64,000 bases of DNA from Parvularcula sp. IMCC14364 (GCF_030758415.1 NZ_CP132334.1:744001-808000); one strand, 5' to 3'; shown: positions 42,782 through 52,311, numbered from the stretch's first letter. The notes: generated by a model not told the origin, from the sequence alone. Program-made: numbers and translations.

Positions 42782-43294
42782 TCATTCGCGGTCGTCTAAT
42801 TCTTTTGCAAGATCGGCGATATAACCGCTGGGGTTTTTGGCGAACGACGCGGCGCGTGATTGAGTAGCGTATTCAGCCAGTGATGGAGCGTCCGCTTTGC
42901 AAAATTTACCCACTTCGGTAGCGAACAATTCATATTGGCGCTGCACCGCGAAAGCAGAAATGTCACTTATGAGTTCTCGAACATCACCCCTTAAATCGAG
43001 CCGCACACTGAGCGAATCGATATCACTGCCATTGGGCGAAAGCGTGATATCGCTGTCGTGTTGATGTGATTTCCAGTAATAGCATTCCGGCGACCAATGC
43101 TTACTACGTGGCAATATCTCGTCTAACTCCTTAAGTAAATTATCATCAATAGAGTGCCCGGCCCAAGCGGGCGAAGGGTCCCATCCATTTTCATTGTCCC
43201 ATTCATCATCGGATTTGGTGGCGACAATTTTATCGCGATTGGCTGCAACCCAATCGCGCGGCAAAAGGTCGAAATGAAATTGCCAAATAGCCAT
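42782..43294 (-). CDS. Hypothetical protein, orphan
   Basis: This 170-residue protein is hydrophilic and acidic, with many tryptophans and tyrosines in the first half (MAIWQFHFDLLPRDW, WDPSPAWAGH, WSPECYYWKSH) and no signal peptide or membrane helix. I recognise no family. The look (small, acidic, tryptophan-rich, isolated) is shared by many contact-dependent or polymorphic-toxin immunity proteins, but no toxin gene is nearby. The gene looks more AT-rich than its neighbours and has no clear Shine-Dalgarno sequence, which fits recent acquisition. The flanks hold no repeats that I can see. Confidence 0.6.
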   Translation of the reverse strand: MAIWQFHFDLLPRDWVAANRDKIVATKSDDEWDNENGWDPSPAWAGHSIDDNLLKELDEILPRSKHWSPECYYWKSHQHDSDITLSPNGSDIDSLSVRLDLRGDVRELISDISAFAVQRQYELFATEVGKFCKADAPSLAEYATQSRAASFAKNPSGYIADLAKELDDRE

Positions 43295-43452
43295 AATTTT
43301 AAAAGATTATGCTGGAAGGCGAATGACCGCAATTGGCGACAAATTGCCATCGGGTTCAAACTGAGACAATGTCCAGGAGAGTAATGTCTTTCTCGTGAAG
43401 CCAGCTTGCGGTTAAATCTGCCGGAAATTAGATACTTCGACTGAAACGGGAA

Positions 43453-43998
43453 ATGGCCGTGATTATTCTTGATGAGTGGAAAGCCCATGAAGAAGAAATT
43501 CAGATGCTGTTGGAGGCAACCTTCGCAGCTTCCGAAGGCCTCGAAGAAGGCCAGCTTATTGGCACTCTTGCAAGGAACCTGCTCGCAACGACGCCAGAAG
43601 ATGATATCAGGGTTTTCACGATTGTTGCTGAAACGCGTCTTCTCGCGTGTTCTATATTCACCAGATTATCCTTCACGCAGGATGCGCGTTGTGCATTTCT
43701 TCTTTCCCCGATGGCGGTGTCCACAAAAGAACAGGGCAAGGGGCTGGGCAAGGCTTTGTTGAACCATGCTCTGGATGCGTTGAAGCGAAGTCATGTCGAT
43801 CTGGCGGTCACATACGGCGATCCCGCATATTACGGACAAGTCGGTTTTATGCCGGTTGCCCATGCAGTGTTGCCCGCACCATTTGAGCTTCAGCAACCTG
43901 AAGGCTGGTTGGCCCGGTCCCTGACGGGCCTGGCGATCTCGCCAGTTTCCGGGAAATCTATCTGTGCAGCAGCTCTGAACGATGCTTCATACTGGTAA
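43453..43998 (+). CDS. GNAT family N-acetyltransferase
   Basis: This 181-residue GNAT-fold acyltransferase has the acetyl-CoA pyrophosphate loop in KEQGKGLGKALLNHAL (Q-G-x-G-x-(G/A) type), preceded by the strand FLLSPMAVS. A late YYGQVGFMPV matches the YhbS-like subgroup, which acts on small molecules or proteins of unknown identity. It transfers an acetyl group from acetyl-CoA to an amine. The gene is isolated, with a 158 bp gap to the divergent orphan gene. Confidence 0.85.
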   Translation: MAVIILDEWKAHEEEIQMLLEATFAASEGLEEGQLIGTLARNLLATTPEDDIRVFTIVAETRLLACSIFTRLSFTQDARCAFLLSPMAVSTKEQGKGLGKALLNHALDALKRSHVDLAVTYGDPAYYGQVGFMPVAHAVLPAPFELQQPEGWLARSLTGLAISPVSGKSICAAALNDASYW

Positions 43999-44155
43999 CG
44001 GCGTGCACAACAAGGCTTGCGCAATAGTGATTTATTGTTGACCGCCAGCCACCGCGTTTGGGATTGTCCCGTTCCAACACAAACCACCCATGATTTGGCC
44101 TTTTTTGAAAAATAGGTCAAAGAGAGACGCAAAGACCGGCCCGGAGGAGGGGTGT

Positions 44156-45535
44156 ATGAAAAAGTTACTCGCAACTGCCAGCCTGATGGTACTCACAGCA
44201 ACTGGCACAGCAGCACTGGCCGATGATCTGGCGATCACCATTTATAATAATGGCCTTGCTCTTGTGGAAGACGAACGCACCGTGACCTTTCCCAATGGCC
44301 GCACCACCATTGAACTGCCCGGCGTCTCCTCCCAGATCAACGCCCCGACAGTGACGTTTCAGGCAGACAGCATGTCCATCGTCGAGCAGAATTTCGACTT
44401 TGATCTGCTGACGCCTGCGAAACTGATGGAAAAAGCTGTTGGTGAGGAAATCGAGATTGTCCGGATCAACCCTGGCACGGGCAACGAAACGCGTGAGACA
44501 GCGAAGGTGCTATCGGTCAATAATGGTGTCGTGGTCGAGATCGATGACCGTATTGAAATCCTGCGCGACGATAATCTCCCCACACGTGTTATTTTTGACG
44601 GCGTGCCGGAAAACCTTCGTGCCCGGCCAACCCTGTCGGTCATGGTCGATTCCGACGCTGCGGGAGATCGCGATGCAACCCTCACGTATTTAACGGGCGG
44701 CCTGTCGTGGCGCGCTGATTATGTTCTTCTGTTCAACGAAGCAGAAGAAGAGATGGACCTGCAGGGCTGGGCGACGCTCGGCAACACGACTGATACAACC
44801 TTCGAGAATGTCCGCACCCAGTTGGTTGCGGGCGGTGTTGGCGCCGGCCAGGGCTATAATGATCGGCGGTATCAGGACGGGCCGGTGCGCAGCGGCGGGA
44901 TGGAAGCCGGTAATGTCGAGCGCATCGGTGACAATTATCTCTACACCCTGCCGGGCCGCACCACCATTGCCAGCAAGCAGACCAAGCAGGTTGGTTTCGT
45001 GGACGCCACCGGTGTTGATGCTGCCAAGAAATATGAATATCTGACCGGCGGTTTCCAGACCATGGCGAACCCGGTGAATGCTGATGTGCGCATCGCCTTT
45101 TCCAACAGTCGCGATGCAGGCCTTGGCGCGCCATTGCCGCAAGGCATCATTCGTGTGTATGCGAAGGATGCACAGGGGCGTGCCCAGTTCATCGGTGAAG
45201 ACAATATCAGTCATGTGGCAGGTGGCTCTGACATCTCCCTGAAAATCGGTTCTGCCTTCGACGTGACAGTGCAGTCCACACAGACCAATCGCCGTGTTCT
45301 CAGTCGCAAGGTGGTTGAAACGTCCATGAAATATGTTGTGCGAAATGCCAGACCTGAGCCTGTTACCCTGACATTGCGGCAATCTGGCGTGACGGGCTGG
45401 CGCATGGAAACCGAGGTGACGGAGGAAAGCCTGTCGCATCGCAAGCCTGATGCGAACAGTTTTGTCTGGGATATTGATGTTCCGGCGGAAGGCGAGACAG
45501 AGCTGACATTCACGATGCGTCAGGTCACACGGTAA
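44156..45535 (+). CDS. DUF4139 domain exported protein (first of tandem pair)
   Basis: The 459-residue product starts at ATG 44156 after a strong GGAGGAGG and has a signal peptide cleaved near ALA-DD. The body is beta-rich with LAITIYNNGLALVEDERTV at the N-terminus, LSWRADYVLLFNEAEEEMDLQGW in the middle and FVWDIDVPAEGETELTF at the end, all typical of DUF4139 proteins. Function is unknown; related proteins have been linked to mucoidy or envelope phenotypes. The second copy begins five bases after its stop, so the two are translated together and may form a heteromeric complex in the periplasm. Confidence 0.85.
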   Translation: MKKLLATASLMVLTATGTAALADDLAITIYNNGLALVEDERTVTFPNGRTTIELPGVSSQINAPTVTFQADSMSIVEQNFDFDLLTPAKLMEKAVGEEIEIVRINPGTGNETRETAKVLSVNNGVVVEIDDRIEILRDDNLPTRVIFDGVPENLRARPTLSVMVDSDAAGDRDATLTYLTGGLSWRADYVLLFNEAEEEMDLQGWATLGNTTDTTFENVRTQLVAGGVGAGQGYNDRRYQDGPVRSGGMEAGNVERIGDNYLYTLPGRTTIASKQTKQVGFVDATGVDAAKKYEYLTGGFQTMANPVNADVRIAFSNSRDAGLGAPLPQGIIRVYAKDAQGRAQFIGEDNISHVAGGSDISLKIGSAFDVTVQSTQTNRRVLSRKVVETSMKYVVRNARPEPVTLTLRQSGVTGWRMETEVTEESLSHRKPDANSFVWDIDVPAEGETELTFTMRQVTR

Positions 45536-45540
45536 TTCCG

Positions 45541-47181
45541 GTGCGCGTCGCTTCATGTCTTGCGCTATGTGTGCTTCTGGCGAGCCTGCCAGGCTGCGGC
45601 CAGTCCGCGTCTGAGGGGGCGTCGGATTATCCGGCAGCCTCTTCCGAGCAGGCGCGTTCCTTTGCAACGGAGCGCACCGTCGTCTCTGAAGCACCTGCCG
45701 ATATTGCCCTGACGATCTATACAGATGATCTCGCCCTGATTACCGAGCGCCGCACCGTCAATTTGCCAGCGGGGCGCAGCGTGATCCGCTTTGAAGGCGT
45801 GAGCGAAATGATGGTGCCGCAGTCAGCAATCCTGCGCGCTTTTAGCGGCTTCACGCTGGAGCGCAATTTCGATTTTGATCTGATTTCACCGGGTGCGCTG
45901 TTTGCCGGGGCAGAGGGTGAGACTGTCACAGTTTCCCGCACTAATCCGTCTACGGGGCGTGTGGAGCAGAAGCAGGCGGTCGTCGTTTCCGGTAGTAATG
46001 GAGTGGTGCTTGAAATAGATGGTGAAATCGAAGCGCTGCAATGCGCAGGCCTGCCGGAGAAAACCGCATTCGATCATGTGCCCGACAGCCTCAATCCGCA
46101 GCCGGTGCTCAGTATAGAAGTGACGGCGGCGGAAGCTGACGAACAGGAGATTGTCCTGTCTTATCTTGCCACTAATTTTGGTTGGCAGGCGGATTACCGG
46201 CTTGACGTCAATCCGGATGGAGAAACTGGCCAGCTTGTCGGCTGGCTGACGGTTTATAACGAGACGGAAGTGTCCATCAAGGAAGCCAGTACGGCTATTA
46301 TCGCTGGCGAATTACAGCGCTTATGGGAAACACGTGCTGAAAAAGGCAGTGCCAAGCCGTTTGCAGCGCGCTGCTGGCCGCGCGGCTCCAGCAAGACGGG
46401 TGTGCCCGTGTCACGTACACTGGCAGCGCCGCCGCCAAGAGCTTATCGCAGCAATGTGCCGCAACCGGCGATGGCCGCGCCCGAGATGGAAATGATGATG
46501 GCAGATTCCGTCATGGTCACGGCAAGCAAAGAGGCAGAACTGGAAGAATTCGGCGACTACAAACTTTATCGCGTACCGGAGCCCACCACGGTGGCAGCCT
46601 ATCAGGAAAAGCAGGTATTGTTTCTCGACAAGCCCGAGATTGATCTGGAAAAAATCCATACATTCAATATCTATGGGCCGGAAAATATCTATGGGCCGGA
46701 AAATGCCATTGGCCAGATATTGCCAGCTACGGTCGAGTATCATCTTGATAACAGTCGCGATGGTAAATTGGGCCTGCCGCTGCCGGAAGGCACCATCCGT
46801 GTCATGACGACCAGCAGCGAAGGACGCCTTTTTTATCTCGGGGAAGACAGTGTGCGCAATCTGGCGGTGGATTTACCCGCAGAGTTTGAAATTGCCTCCG
46901 CTGCTGACGTGCAGATGGAGACCCGTTTGCTCGATCGCGGAATTACAGAATTGCCGGGGCGTAATGTACAGCGTGAGGTGAGCGTTGAGCATTCCTTCTT
47001 CAATGCTTCGCCTGAAGAAGTGACGATTAAGCTGAAAATTGGCGAGGCGTTTTATACACCGATCACGATCAGTGATGAGAACCTGATGCGTGATCTTGAC
47101 GCCGACACGCCCAAATGGCGCTTCACTCTCGCCCCTGAATCAAGCCGCCTTGTCAGCTATACGGCCACCTGGACGGACTAG
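45541..47181 (+). CDS. DUF4139 domain lipoprotein (second of tandem pair)
   Basis: This 546-residue paralogue of the preceding gene starts with GTG at 45541 and carries a lipoprotein signal (LASLPGCGQ). It repeats the DUF4139 layout ([50 protein letters not shown]). It has a longer central insertion rich in proline and methionine ([24 protein letters not shown]). An 18-bp tandem duplication (46666-46701) gives a repeated NIYGPE hexapeptide. The stop overlaps the fumC stop by four bases. The lipid anchor could hold the soluble partner encoded upstream. Confidence 0.83.
   Translation: MRVASCLALCVLLASLPGCGQSASEGASDYPAASSEQARSFATERTVVSEAPADIALTIYTDDLALITERRTVNLPAGRSVIRFEGVSEMMVPQSAILRAFSGFTLERNFDFDLISPGALFAGAEGETVTVSRTNPSTGRVEQKQAVVVSGSNGVVLEIDGEIEALQCAGLPEKTAFDHVPDSLNPQPVLSIEVTAAEADEQEIVLSYLATNFGWQADYRLDVNPDGETGQLVGWLTVYNETEVSIKEASTAIIAGELQRLWETRAEKGSAKPFAARCWPRGSSKTGVPVSRTLAAPPPRAYRSNVPQPAMAAPEMEMMMADSVMVTASKEAELEEFGDYKLYRVPEPTTVAAYQEKQVLFLDKPEIDLEKIHTFNIYGPENIYGPENAIGQILPATVEYHLDNSRDGKLGLPLPEGTIRVMTTSSEGRLFYLGEDSVRNLAVDLPAEFEIASAADVQMETRLLDRGITELPGRNVQREVSVEHSFFNASPEEVTIKLKIGEAFYTPITISDENLMRDLDADTPKWRFTLAPESSRLVSYTATWTD
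46666..46701 (+). repeat. 18-bp perfect tandem duplication inside the second DUF4139 gene
   Basis: The unit AATATCTATGGGCCGGAA occurs twice in direct succession (46666-46683 and 46684-46701), in frame, producing NIYGPE twice. It looks like a recent slippage event that keeps the reading frame. Confidence 0.95.
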
Positions 47182-48569
47182 CGTGGCTTGATCATGTTCT
47201 CGGGACGGACAATATCATCATAATCTTCTTCCGAGACAAAGCCAAGTTTGACCGCTTCTTCCCGCAGGGTCGTGCCGTTCTTGTGCGCTTCCTTGGCGAT
47301 TTTCGTGGCATTGTCATAGCCGATTGTGGGGGCAAGGGCCGTCACGAGCATGAGGGAGCGCTCCATCAGGGCGGTGATCTGCTCTTCATTCGCCTTGATG
47401 CCGACAACACATTTGTCTGTAAACGAACTGGCAGAGTCCGCCAGCAGCCGGATTGACTGTAATGTATTATAGGCAATCATCGGCTTGAACACATTCAGCT
47501 CGAAATGACCTTGCGAGCCCGCAAAAGAGACACCCGCATTGTTCCCCATCACCTGCGCGCAGACCATGGTGAGAGCCTCGCACTGGGTCGGGTTCACCTT
47601 GCCGGGCATGATGGAAGAACCAGGCTCATTTTCCGGCAGGGCAATCTCGGCCAGGCCGGAGCGGGGGCCGGAGCCGAGCAGGCGAACATCATTGGCAATC
47701 TTGAACAGGGAAACAGCCACTTCGTTCAGGGCGCCATGGGCTTCTACCATCGCGTCATGGGTTGCCAGTGCCTCGAATTTGTTTGGTGCTGTCACGAAAG
47801 GCAGTTTCGTGTAGCTTGCAACCTGTTCAGCAAATTTTTCCGCAAAGCCTGGCTTTGAATTGATCCCGGTACCAACGGCTGTACCACCCTGCGCCAGCGC
47901 ATAAAGGCGTGGCAGAACGCCTTCCACACGCTCGATGCCGTTCTTGACCATTTGTACATAGCCTGAAAATTCCTGACCAAGGGTCAGCGGCGTTGCATCC
48001 TGCAGGTGTGTGCGGCCTATCTTGATAATGTCCTTGAAGGCTTCTGCCTTGTCGTTCAGGGCGTTGCGCAGGGCCTGCAGGGCAGGCACCAGACGGTGCA
48101 CGATTTCCTCTGCTGCCGCGATATGCATGGCGGTCGGGAAGGTGTCGTTGGATGATTGCGACATATTCACATGATCATTCGGATGTACCGGTTCCTTGGA
48201 GCCGATCTCACCGCCCATAATTTCAATGGCCCGGTTGGCGATCACTTCATTGGAGTTCATGTTGGATTGTGTGCCGGAGCCGGTTTGCCACACGGACAGC
48301 GGGAAATGATCGTTCAGCTTGCCCTCTGCCACTTCGGATGCAGCGCTGACAATCGCTTTGCCGACCTTGTCGTCCAGCGTGCCCAGAGACATGTTAGTCA
48401 AGGCGGCAGAGCGCTTGATAACGCCCAGCGCGCGTACCATTGCGGCAGGCATTGTCTCAACGCCGATCGGGAAATTGATGAGGGAGCGCGCAGACTGCGC
48501 CCCGAAATACTTGTCTGACGGAACTTCCAGGGGGCCAAAACTATCGGTCTCTGTGCGCATCTCGCTCAT
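47178..48569 (-). CDS. fumC: Class II fumarate hydratase
   Basis: FumC interconverts fumarate and malate in the TCA cycle without an iron-sulfur cluster. The 463-residue protein starts [28 protein letters not shown] and has the superfamily signature [15 protein letters not shown], the [13 protein letters not shown] active-site loop, and [14 protein letters not shown]. The start is preceded by AGAGAGGA. It converges with the DUF4139 gene with a four-base overlap of stops. Confidence 0.97.
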   Translation of the reverse strand: MSEMRTETDSFGPLEVPSDKYFGAQSARSLINFPIGVETMPAAMVRALGVIKRSAALTNMSLGTLDDKVGKAIVSAASEVAEGKLNDHFPLSVWQTGSGTQSNMNSNEVIANRAIEIMGGEIGSKEPVHPNDHVNMSQSSNDTFPTAMHIAAAEEIVHRLVPALQALRNALNDKAEAFKDIIKIGRTHLQDATPLTLGQEFSGYVQMVKNGIERVEGVLPRLYALAQGGTAVGTGINSKPGFAEKFAEQVASYTKLPFVTAPNKFEALATHDAMVEAHGALNEVAVSLFKIANDVRLLGSGPRSGLAEIALPENEPGSSIMPGKVNPTQCEALTMVCAQVMGNNAGVSFAGSQGHFELNVFKPMIAYNTLQSIRLLADSASSFTDKCVVGIKANEEQITALMERSLMLVTALAPTIGYDNATKIAKEAHKNGTTLREEAVKLGFVSEEDYDDIVRPENMIKPR

Positions 48570-48700
48570 GGGGCGGTCCTCTCTCTAAAGGGCAAGCATA
48601 TGATTTCGGGTTTCGAATCCAGATCGCTCTGATAGCCCGAGCCAGATAACAAGTCGAGAGGCAGGCCCCTTTTGGCGCAGCGACACTATGCATGTCACAG

Positions 48701-49279
48701 TCAGGGTGTCACAGACAGGATTTCGGGCCGCGCAATCGGTTGTCCGTCCTTGAAAAAGAAATTGCGCCTGGCGTCGCCGCGCAGTTTCCAGCCGATAACG
48801 ATACCATACATGCGCACCCACAGTGCCAAACCGGCTTTCGGGATGGCGGCAGCCTGTTCGGCTGTGCCGGTTGCTTCATTCAGGAAAACATGCCCGCGAA
48901 CAGGACCAAATACAGATGTCCGCGCTTCTGGCGGCAGGTCAATAAAGTTGTGGAGCATACCCACAGATGGAATCCCGGCTGAGGGTGGTGTTGCCCCGAT
49001 CGGAGTATTGCAGCAGTCGGTATACCATCTGAACAGTCCTTTTTCAGAAAGCCGCAGACATCTGATGTTTTCGGTGCCCTGTATTATCCTGATCCGCGCA
49101 GGGGACATCTGTGTAATCTGTACACCGCCTTCAGGCTCTGTCCTGCCACCCAGATGCTCGACAAAAGTCCGGCAATCTGCACAATGGCAAATGATATGGT
49201 TGGTATTTTCTGCTGAAAGGCCCGCCGCCTTACCCGTCACTTCTCCGCAGGTACATTTCAGGGATATATCATCCGCCAT
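48701..49279 (-). CDS. DUF6151 family protein (GFA-like zinc fold)
   Basis: This 192-residue cytoplasmic protein is related to the glutathione-dependent formaldehyde-activating (GFA) fold. Cysteine pairs typical of its zinc sites are KCTCGEV near the N-terminus, CHCADC, and DCCNTPIG in the middle. DUF6151 members have this cysteine pattern but no proven reaction; zinc binding is inferred. The gene is 131 bp upstream of fumC on the same strand. It is divergent from the small membrane protein at 49330. Confidence 0.8.
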   Translation of the reverse strand: MADDISLKCTCGEVTGKAAGLSAENTNHIICHCADCRTFVEHLGGRTEPEGGVQITQMSPARIRIIQGTENIRCLRLSEKGLFRWYTDCCNTPIGATPPSAGIPSVGMLHNFIDLPPEARTSVFGPVRGHVFLNEATGTAEQAAAIPKAGLALWVRMYGIVIGWKLRGDARRNFFFKDGQPIARPEILSVTP

Positions 49280-49329
49280 GTCGAATGCCTCATAGTGTGC
49301 TATGCTACCTTGATTTCGGGAGACCTTAT

Positions 49330-49563
49330 ATGCCGCAACTGGTGCGATATTTTATTGTGCATGGCGCTATTGGTGCAGGAATAGCCGCCGCCGTGATTGC
49401 GATATTGTTCGTATACAATCTGGGGGATATACGTTCTCTGGTAATGTCATCTGCGGGTAAACTGATTGCTTTCAGCACTCTTGCCGTCATTCTCGCTACT
49501 ATCTTTGGCGCAATACAGATATCCATGTTTGTCATGCTTCAGCCGTGGGATGAGCAGGACTGA
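49330..49563 (+). CDS. Small two-helix membrane protein
   Basis: The 77-residue product starts at ATG 49330 (MPQLVRYF) with GGGAGA upstream. Two hydrophobic helices (AIGAGIAAAVIAILFV and LIAFSTLAVILATIFGAIQI) are joined by a short polar loop, and the C-terminus is acidic. I recognise no named family, although small membrane proteins of this shape are common in alphaproteobacteria. It converges on the retropepsin-like gene with 25 bp between stops. Confidence 0.68.
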   Translation: MPQLVRYFIVHGAIGAGIAAAVIAILFVYNLGDIRSLVMSSAGKLIAFSTLAVILATIFGAIQISMFVMLQPWDEQD

Positions 49564-49588
49564 ACGACCTGCATCCAGGTGCCGACAC

Positions 49589-50545
49589 TCATGGTGTTGC
49601 CTTGTGCCTTGGAGAGGGCCTGATGAATATCAGGCCACGAGTGAAATCCATTGCGAAACTCGTATCTCGGAACAGGTCAGCGCCGGCCACCATCAGGGGC
49701 TGGCCATTACCCCCCATAACTTCCAGCGGTTCCAGGTCTGTCACGAAGACGGTCCAGTTTTCCCAGACATATCTGTTGCTGCGCAGGAAATCGAAGGTGA
49801 CCCGAACACTCGGAGTAAATGACCCCACAGCGCCATTGACCTCCCACTGGTTGCGAAGCTGGCGCCGCAACAGCCGCACTTCGGGTGAATTGGCGGCCGC
49901 CCAGTTCATCAGGGAGAAAGAGGCACCAAGATCAAAAACCGCCGGTACGGTGTTGTTCCCAATGCGGATGGTCAAAAAAAACAGGTTAAAGTCGCGTTCC
50001 GAGTAAGGGTTCTTGCTTAAGGTAATCCGTTGCCAGCCTTCGAACGGATAGTCTTTGATTGCCTCTGGCTGGTAGAAAGACAGGGTGCTGGTTTCATGGT
50101 CAAACAGGGCAACATAATCCTTGAGAAAATCCATGCCGAGCACGCCAGCGGGGCCAAATGCCTCCCTTGGCTCAGGCAGAACAGCCATGCGCAGATTTGT
50201 GCGGATAATGTCGCCAAGCTGTAATTGCGATGGTCGCACCACTGGCTGTAATGAACTCTGTGACAGTCCGTGTACAATAATATTTTCGCCGGTTACTTCC
50301 GGCAGTCCAAGGAGGCGGATCGTGTCGTCATACAGGCTTGAGATCGTTGCCCCAGTATCAATCAACATCGTGTAGGGTCCACTCTCATCCAGCAGAACAT
50401 CCACCTCAAAAACGCCGCTTTCGCCAATCCTGTAAGGCAGGCTGCTGACAGGCTCCGGTAATGTTGGCCGGGTTTGCGTCTCGATTGCCGCGCAGCCGAC
50501 AAGCAGGGCGCAGACACAAAACACAGGAAAAAATAATTTCAGCAT
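49589..50545 (-). CDS. Retropepsin-like aspartic protease lipoprotein with two active-site motifs
   Basis: This 318-residue lipoprotein (lipobox LVGC, Cys18) has two retropepsin-type aspartate motifs in one chain: LIDTGAT (Asp63) and VFDLGAS (Asp205). Each is followed by the hydrophobic strand and glycine turn typical of the fold (GVLGMDFL in the first half, VAGADLF in the second). Retroviral proteases make this active site by dimerising, whereas here one chain could form it. The second site has Leu in place of Thr in D-T-G, so activity is uncertain. It lies in the envelope and is divergent from the RusA-like gene. Confidence 0.8.
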   Translation of the reverse strand: MLKLFFPVFCVCALLVGCAAIETQTRPTLPEPVSSLPYRIGESGVFEVDVLLDESGPYTMLIDTGATISSLYDDTIRLLGLPEVTGENIIVHGLSQSSLQPVVRPSQLQLGDIIRTNLRMAVLPEPREAFGPAGVLGMDFLKDYVALFDHETSTLSFYQPEAIKDYPFEGWQRITLSKNPYSERDFNLFFLTIRIGNNTVPAVFDLGASFSLMNWAAANSPEVRLLRRQLRNQWEVNGAVGSFTPSVRVTFDFLRSNRYVWENWTVFVTDLEPLEVMGGNGQPLMVAGADLFRDTSFAMDFTRGLIFIRPSPRHKATP

Positions 50546-50660
50546 GAAGGGCTCCAGCGCTCCTCATAGCATTCCCTGCCGGTCCTGTCAGTTTTCCGTG
50601 GCATGACCTGCTCAACAGGGAAGGGCTGTGCGCCGGGGGCAGGTTGTTTACAATAGTCCC

Positions 50661-51068
50661 ATGAGATCAACAGGGTTCCGGGGTAAGGGTAAAGTGCAGA
50701 TCGCCTTTCGCGGTGATACAGCGCTCCTGCGTATTGATGCAGCCACCACGCAAACCCGTCGGTTAAAGAAACTGGTGGCGGATTTCTGCCGCCGCGAAGT
50801 GGCAAGCCGCCGACCCTGGTTTGGTCCATTTGAAGTGCATATCTGGACCAGCGTTCGGGATGACAAGCGGGGCGCGCATGACGTGGATAACATTGCGAAA
50901 GCCTGCCTTGATGCGCTGAACGGCGTTTTCTGGCGCGATGACCGCCAGGTTGTGCGGCTGACCTCAGAGAAGTTTATCGGCGATGTGAACCAGATCGCCA
51001 TTCTGGTGCGCCCCCTTGATGGTGCACCTGAAAGCCATGAACTGGACGAGAATCTTTTCGATCTTTAG
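50661..51068 (+). CDS. RusA family crossover-junction endodeoxyribonuclease
   Basis: The 135-residue product starts at ATG 50661 (MRSTGFRGKGKVQ). The RusA signature is clear: HDVDNIAKACLDALNGVFWRDDRQV, giving the acidic metal-binding residues (D-x-D-N and D-D-x-Q). RusA resolves Holliday junctions as a homodimer and is normally encoded by prophages. Here no phage genes flank it, so it is either a domesticated copy or a phage remnant. The start lacks a strong Shine-Dalgarno sequence. Confidence 0.83.
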   Translation: MRSTGFRGKGKVQIAFRGDTALLRIDAATTQTRRLKKLVADFCRREVASRRPWFGPFEVHIWTSVRDDKRGAHDVDNIAKACLDALNGVFWRDDRQVVRLTSEKFIGDVNQIAILVRPLDGAPESHELDENLFDL

Positions 51069-51092
51069 GGGCGGCTGTGCGTCCTCTGAGGG

Positions 51093-51671
51093 TCAGTAGG
51101 TTTTTTCACCAGTGTTGTAATAAGTAACAAACTGGCGCTGCGTTTTCAGTTCCTGATCAATGCGCTGCGTACTTTGCGAGTGTCTCGCGCGCAGGCGGTC
51201 AATCAATTCCGTGCGCAATGTTGCGCCTTGCTCTCCGCCTTCGATCACCCTGCTGTCGAGCACAAGTTTCAGGACATTGCCAAACTTGCGCAGATCCGTG
51301 CGCTTCTGCAGCACACAGTTCTGGTATTTCTTGACCCAGAGTGGATTGACAAACCAGGACCCCGGTCCCCCGCCAATCTCGTTTTCCATGGACACGCGTA
51401 AATCTGTGCAACCCTGCACCTGCCGGTCAAGCTCAGCCAGTACCGCAGCAAGATCTATCTCAGACAATAGCCGCATCCGTGAGATATCTATTTCGGAGGT
51501 ATAATTCGTGGATTCCGGTGGTGAGAGATAGTTGATGTAAGTCTGTGCGTGAATTTCTTCGGTAACGATCTCGTCCGGATGTTCCAGTGTTTCGCTCTCG
51601 ATTTGTGCCAGGGATGCCGCCGGGAAGACCGCAGCAAGGAAGGCCAGACCAACGATAACGTGCTTTTTCAT
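51093..51671 (-). CDS. Hypothetical exported protein
   Basis: This 192-residue protein has a standard signal peptide (MKKHVIVGLAFLAAVFPAASLAQ). The mature part is hydrophilic and mostly helical, with two cysteines (QGCTDLR, YQNCVLQ) that may form a disulfide, and charged C-terminal helices (LRTELIDRLRARHSQ). No family is recognised. It follows sspB after 86 bp on the same strand but has its own plausible signals. It converges on the RusA-like gene, with 24 bp between stops. Confidence 0.65.
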   Translation of the reverse strand: MKKHVIVGLAFLAAVFPAASLAQIESETLEHPDEIVTEEIHAQTYINYLSPPESTNYTSEIDISRMRLLSEIDLAAVLAELDRQVQGCTDLRVSMENEIGGGPGSWFVNPLWVKKYQNCVLQKRTDLRKFGNVLKLVLDSRVIEGGEQGATLRTELIDRLRARHSQSTQRIDQELKTQRQFVTYYNTGEKTY

Positions 51672-51757
51672 GTTATACCGCCATATGATTCTCTCGCACA
51701 GGATATGCGCTGAAAGCAGAGCTGTTAAGGGGAAAAGCAGGCGCTTTCGGGGCAGTG

Positions 51758-52276
51758 TTATTTTTTGCGGAATGCGTCGAGGCTGACAACTTCAGCGGAT
51801 GTATCAGGCGTGCTGGCGTCGTCACTGGCGCTCTCATCTTTTTTCGCGCTTGATGAAGTATTTTCAGGCGCTGGCGCTTCTTCGTCTCCGGCGGGTGCAT
51901 CCTCTGCCGCGTCGGCCGGTTCAAAGCGCAGGGCATAATCGCAGGATGGGTCTACGAAATTGGTGAGGGCGTCGTAGGGGACGATCAGCCGGTCTGGTTC
52001 ACCCTTGAAATGCAGGGTGACTTCAAAATGGTCTTCATGGACCTGCAGGTCTTCAAACTTGTGCTGCAGAACAATCGTCATGCGTTCAGGGTAAGCCCCA
52101 AGCAGCCCGTCGGAGACATTCACACCGGGGGCACGGGTCAGAAACTCAATATAAAAGTGATGATCGCCCGGTACATCGCCCAATTCCTTTGTAATGGACA
52201 GGACATCCCGAACCACGCGGCGCAGCGCCTGCTGTGTCAGGTAGGCATAATCAAGTTCAATGTCGTTCGTGGTCAT
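51758..52276 (-). CDS. sspB: ClpXP adaptor SspB (alphaproteobacterial type)
   Basis: This 172-residue protein matches the alphaproteobacterial SspB family, which tethers ssrA-tagged and other substrates to ClpXP. The substrate-binding fold includes HHFYIEFLTRAPGV and PERMTIVLQHKFEDLQV. A long acidic, serine-rich disordered linker (about 120-160) leads to the C-terminal VVSLDAFRKK, the motif that docks on the ClpX zinc-binding domain. The ATG at 52276 is preferred over an in-frame GTG two codons earlier. It is 35 bp downstream of mrp. ClpX and ClpP are encoded in the same window at 17.6-19.8 kb. Confidence 0.92.
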   Translation of the reverse strand: MTTNDIELDYAYLTQQALRRVVRDVLSITKELGDVPGDHHFYIEFLTRAPGVNVSDGLLGAYPERMTIVLQHKFEDLQVHEDHFEVTLHFKGEPDRLIVPYDALTNFVDPSCDYALRFEPADAAEDAPAGDEEAPAPENTSSSAKKDESASDDASTPDTSAEVVSLDAFRKK

Positions 52277-52311
52277 GTGCACAAGTATCCTGCGGGCATG
52301 TTACAATATCC

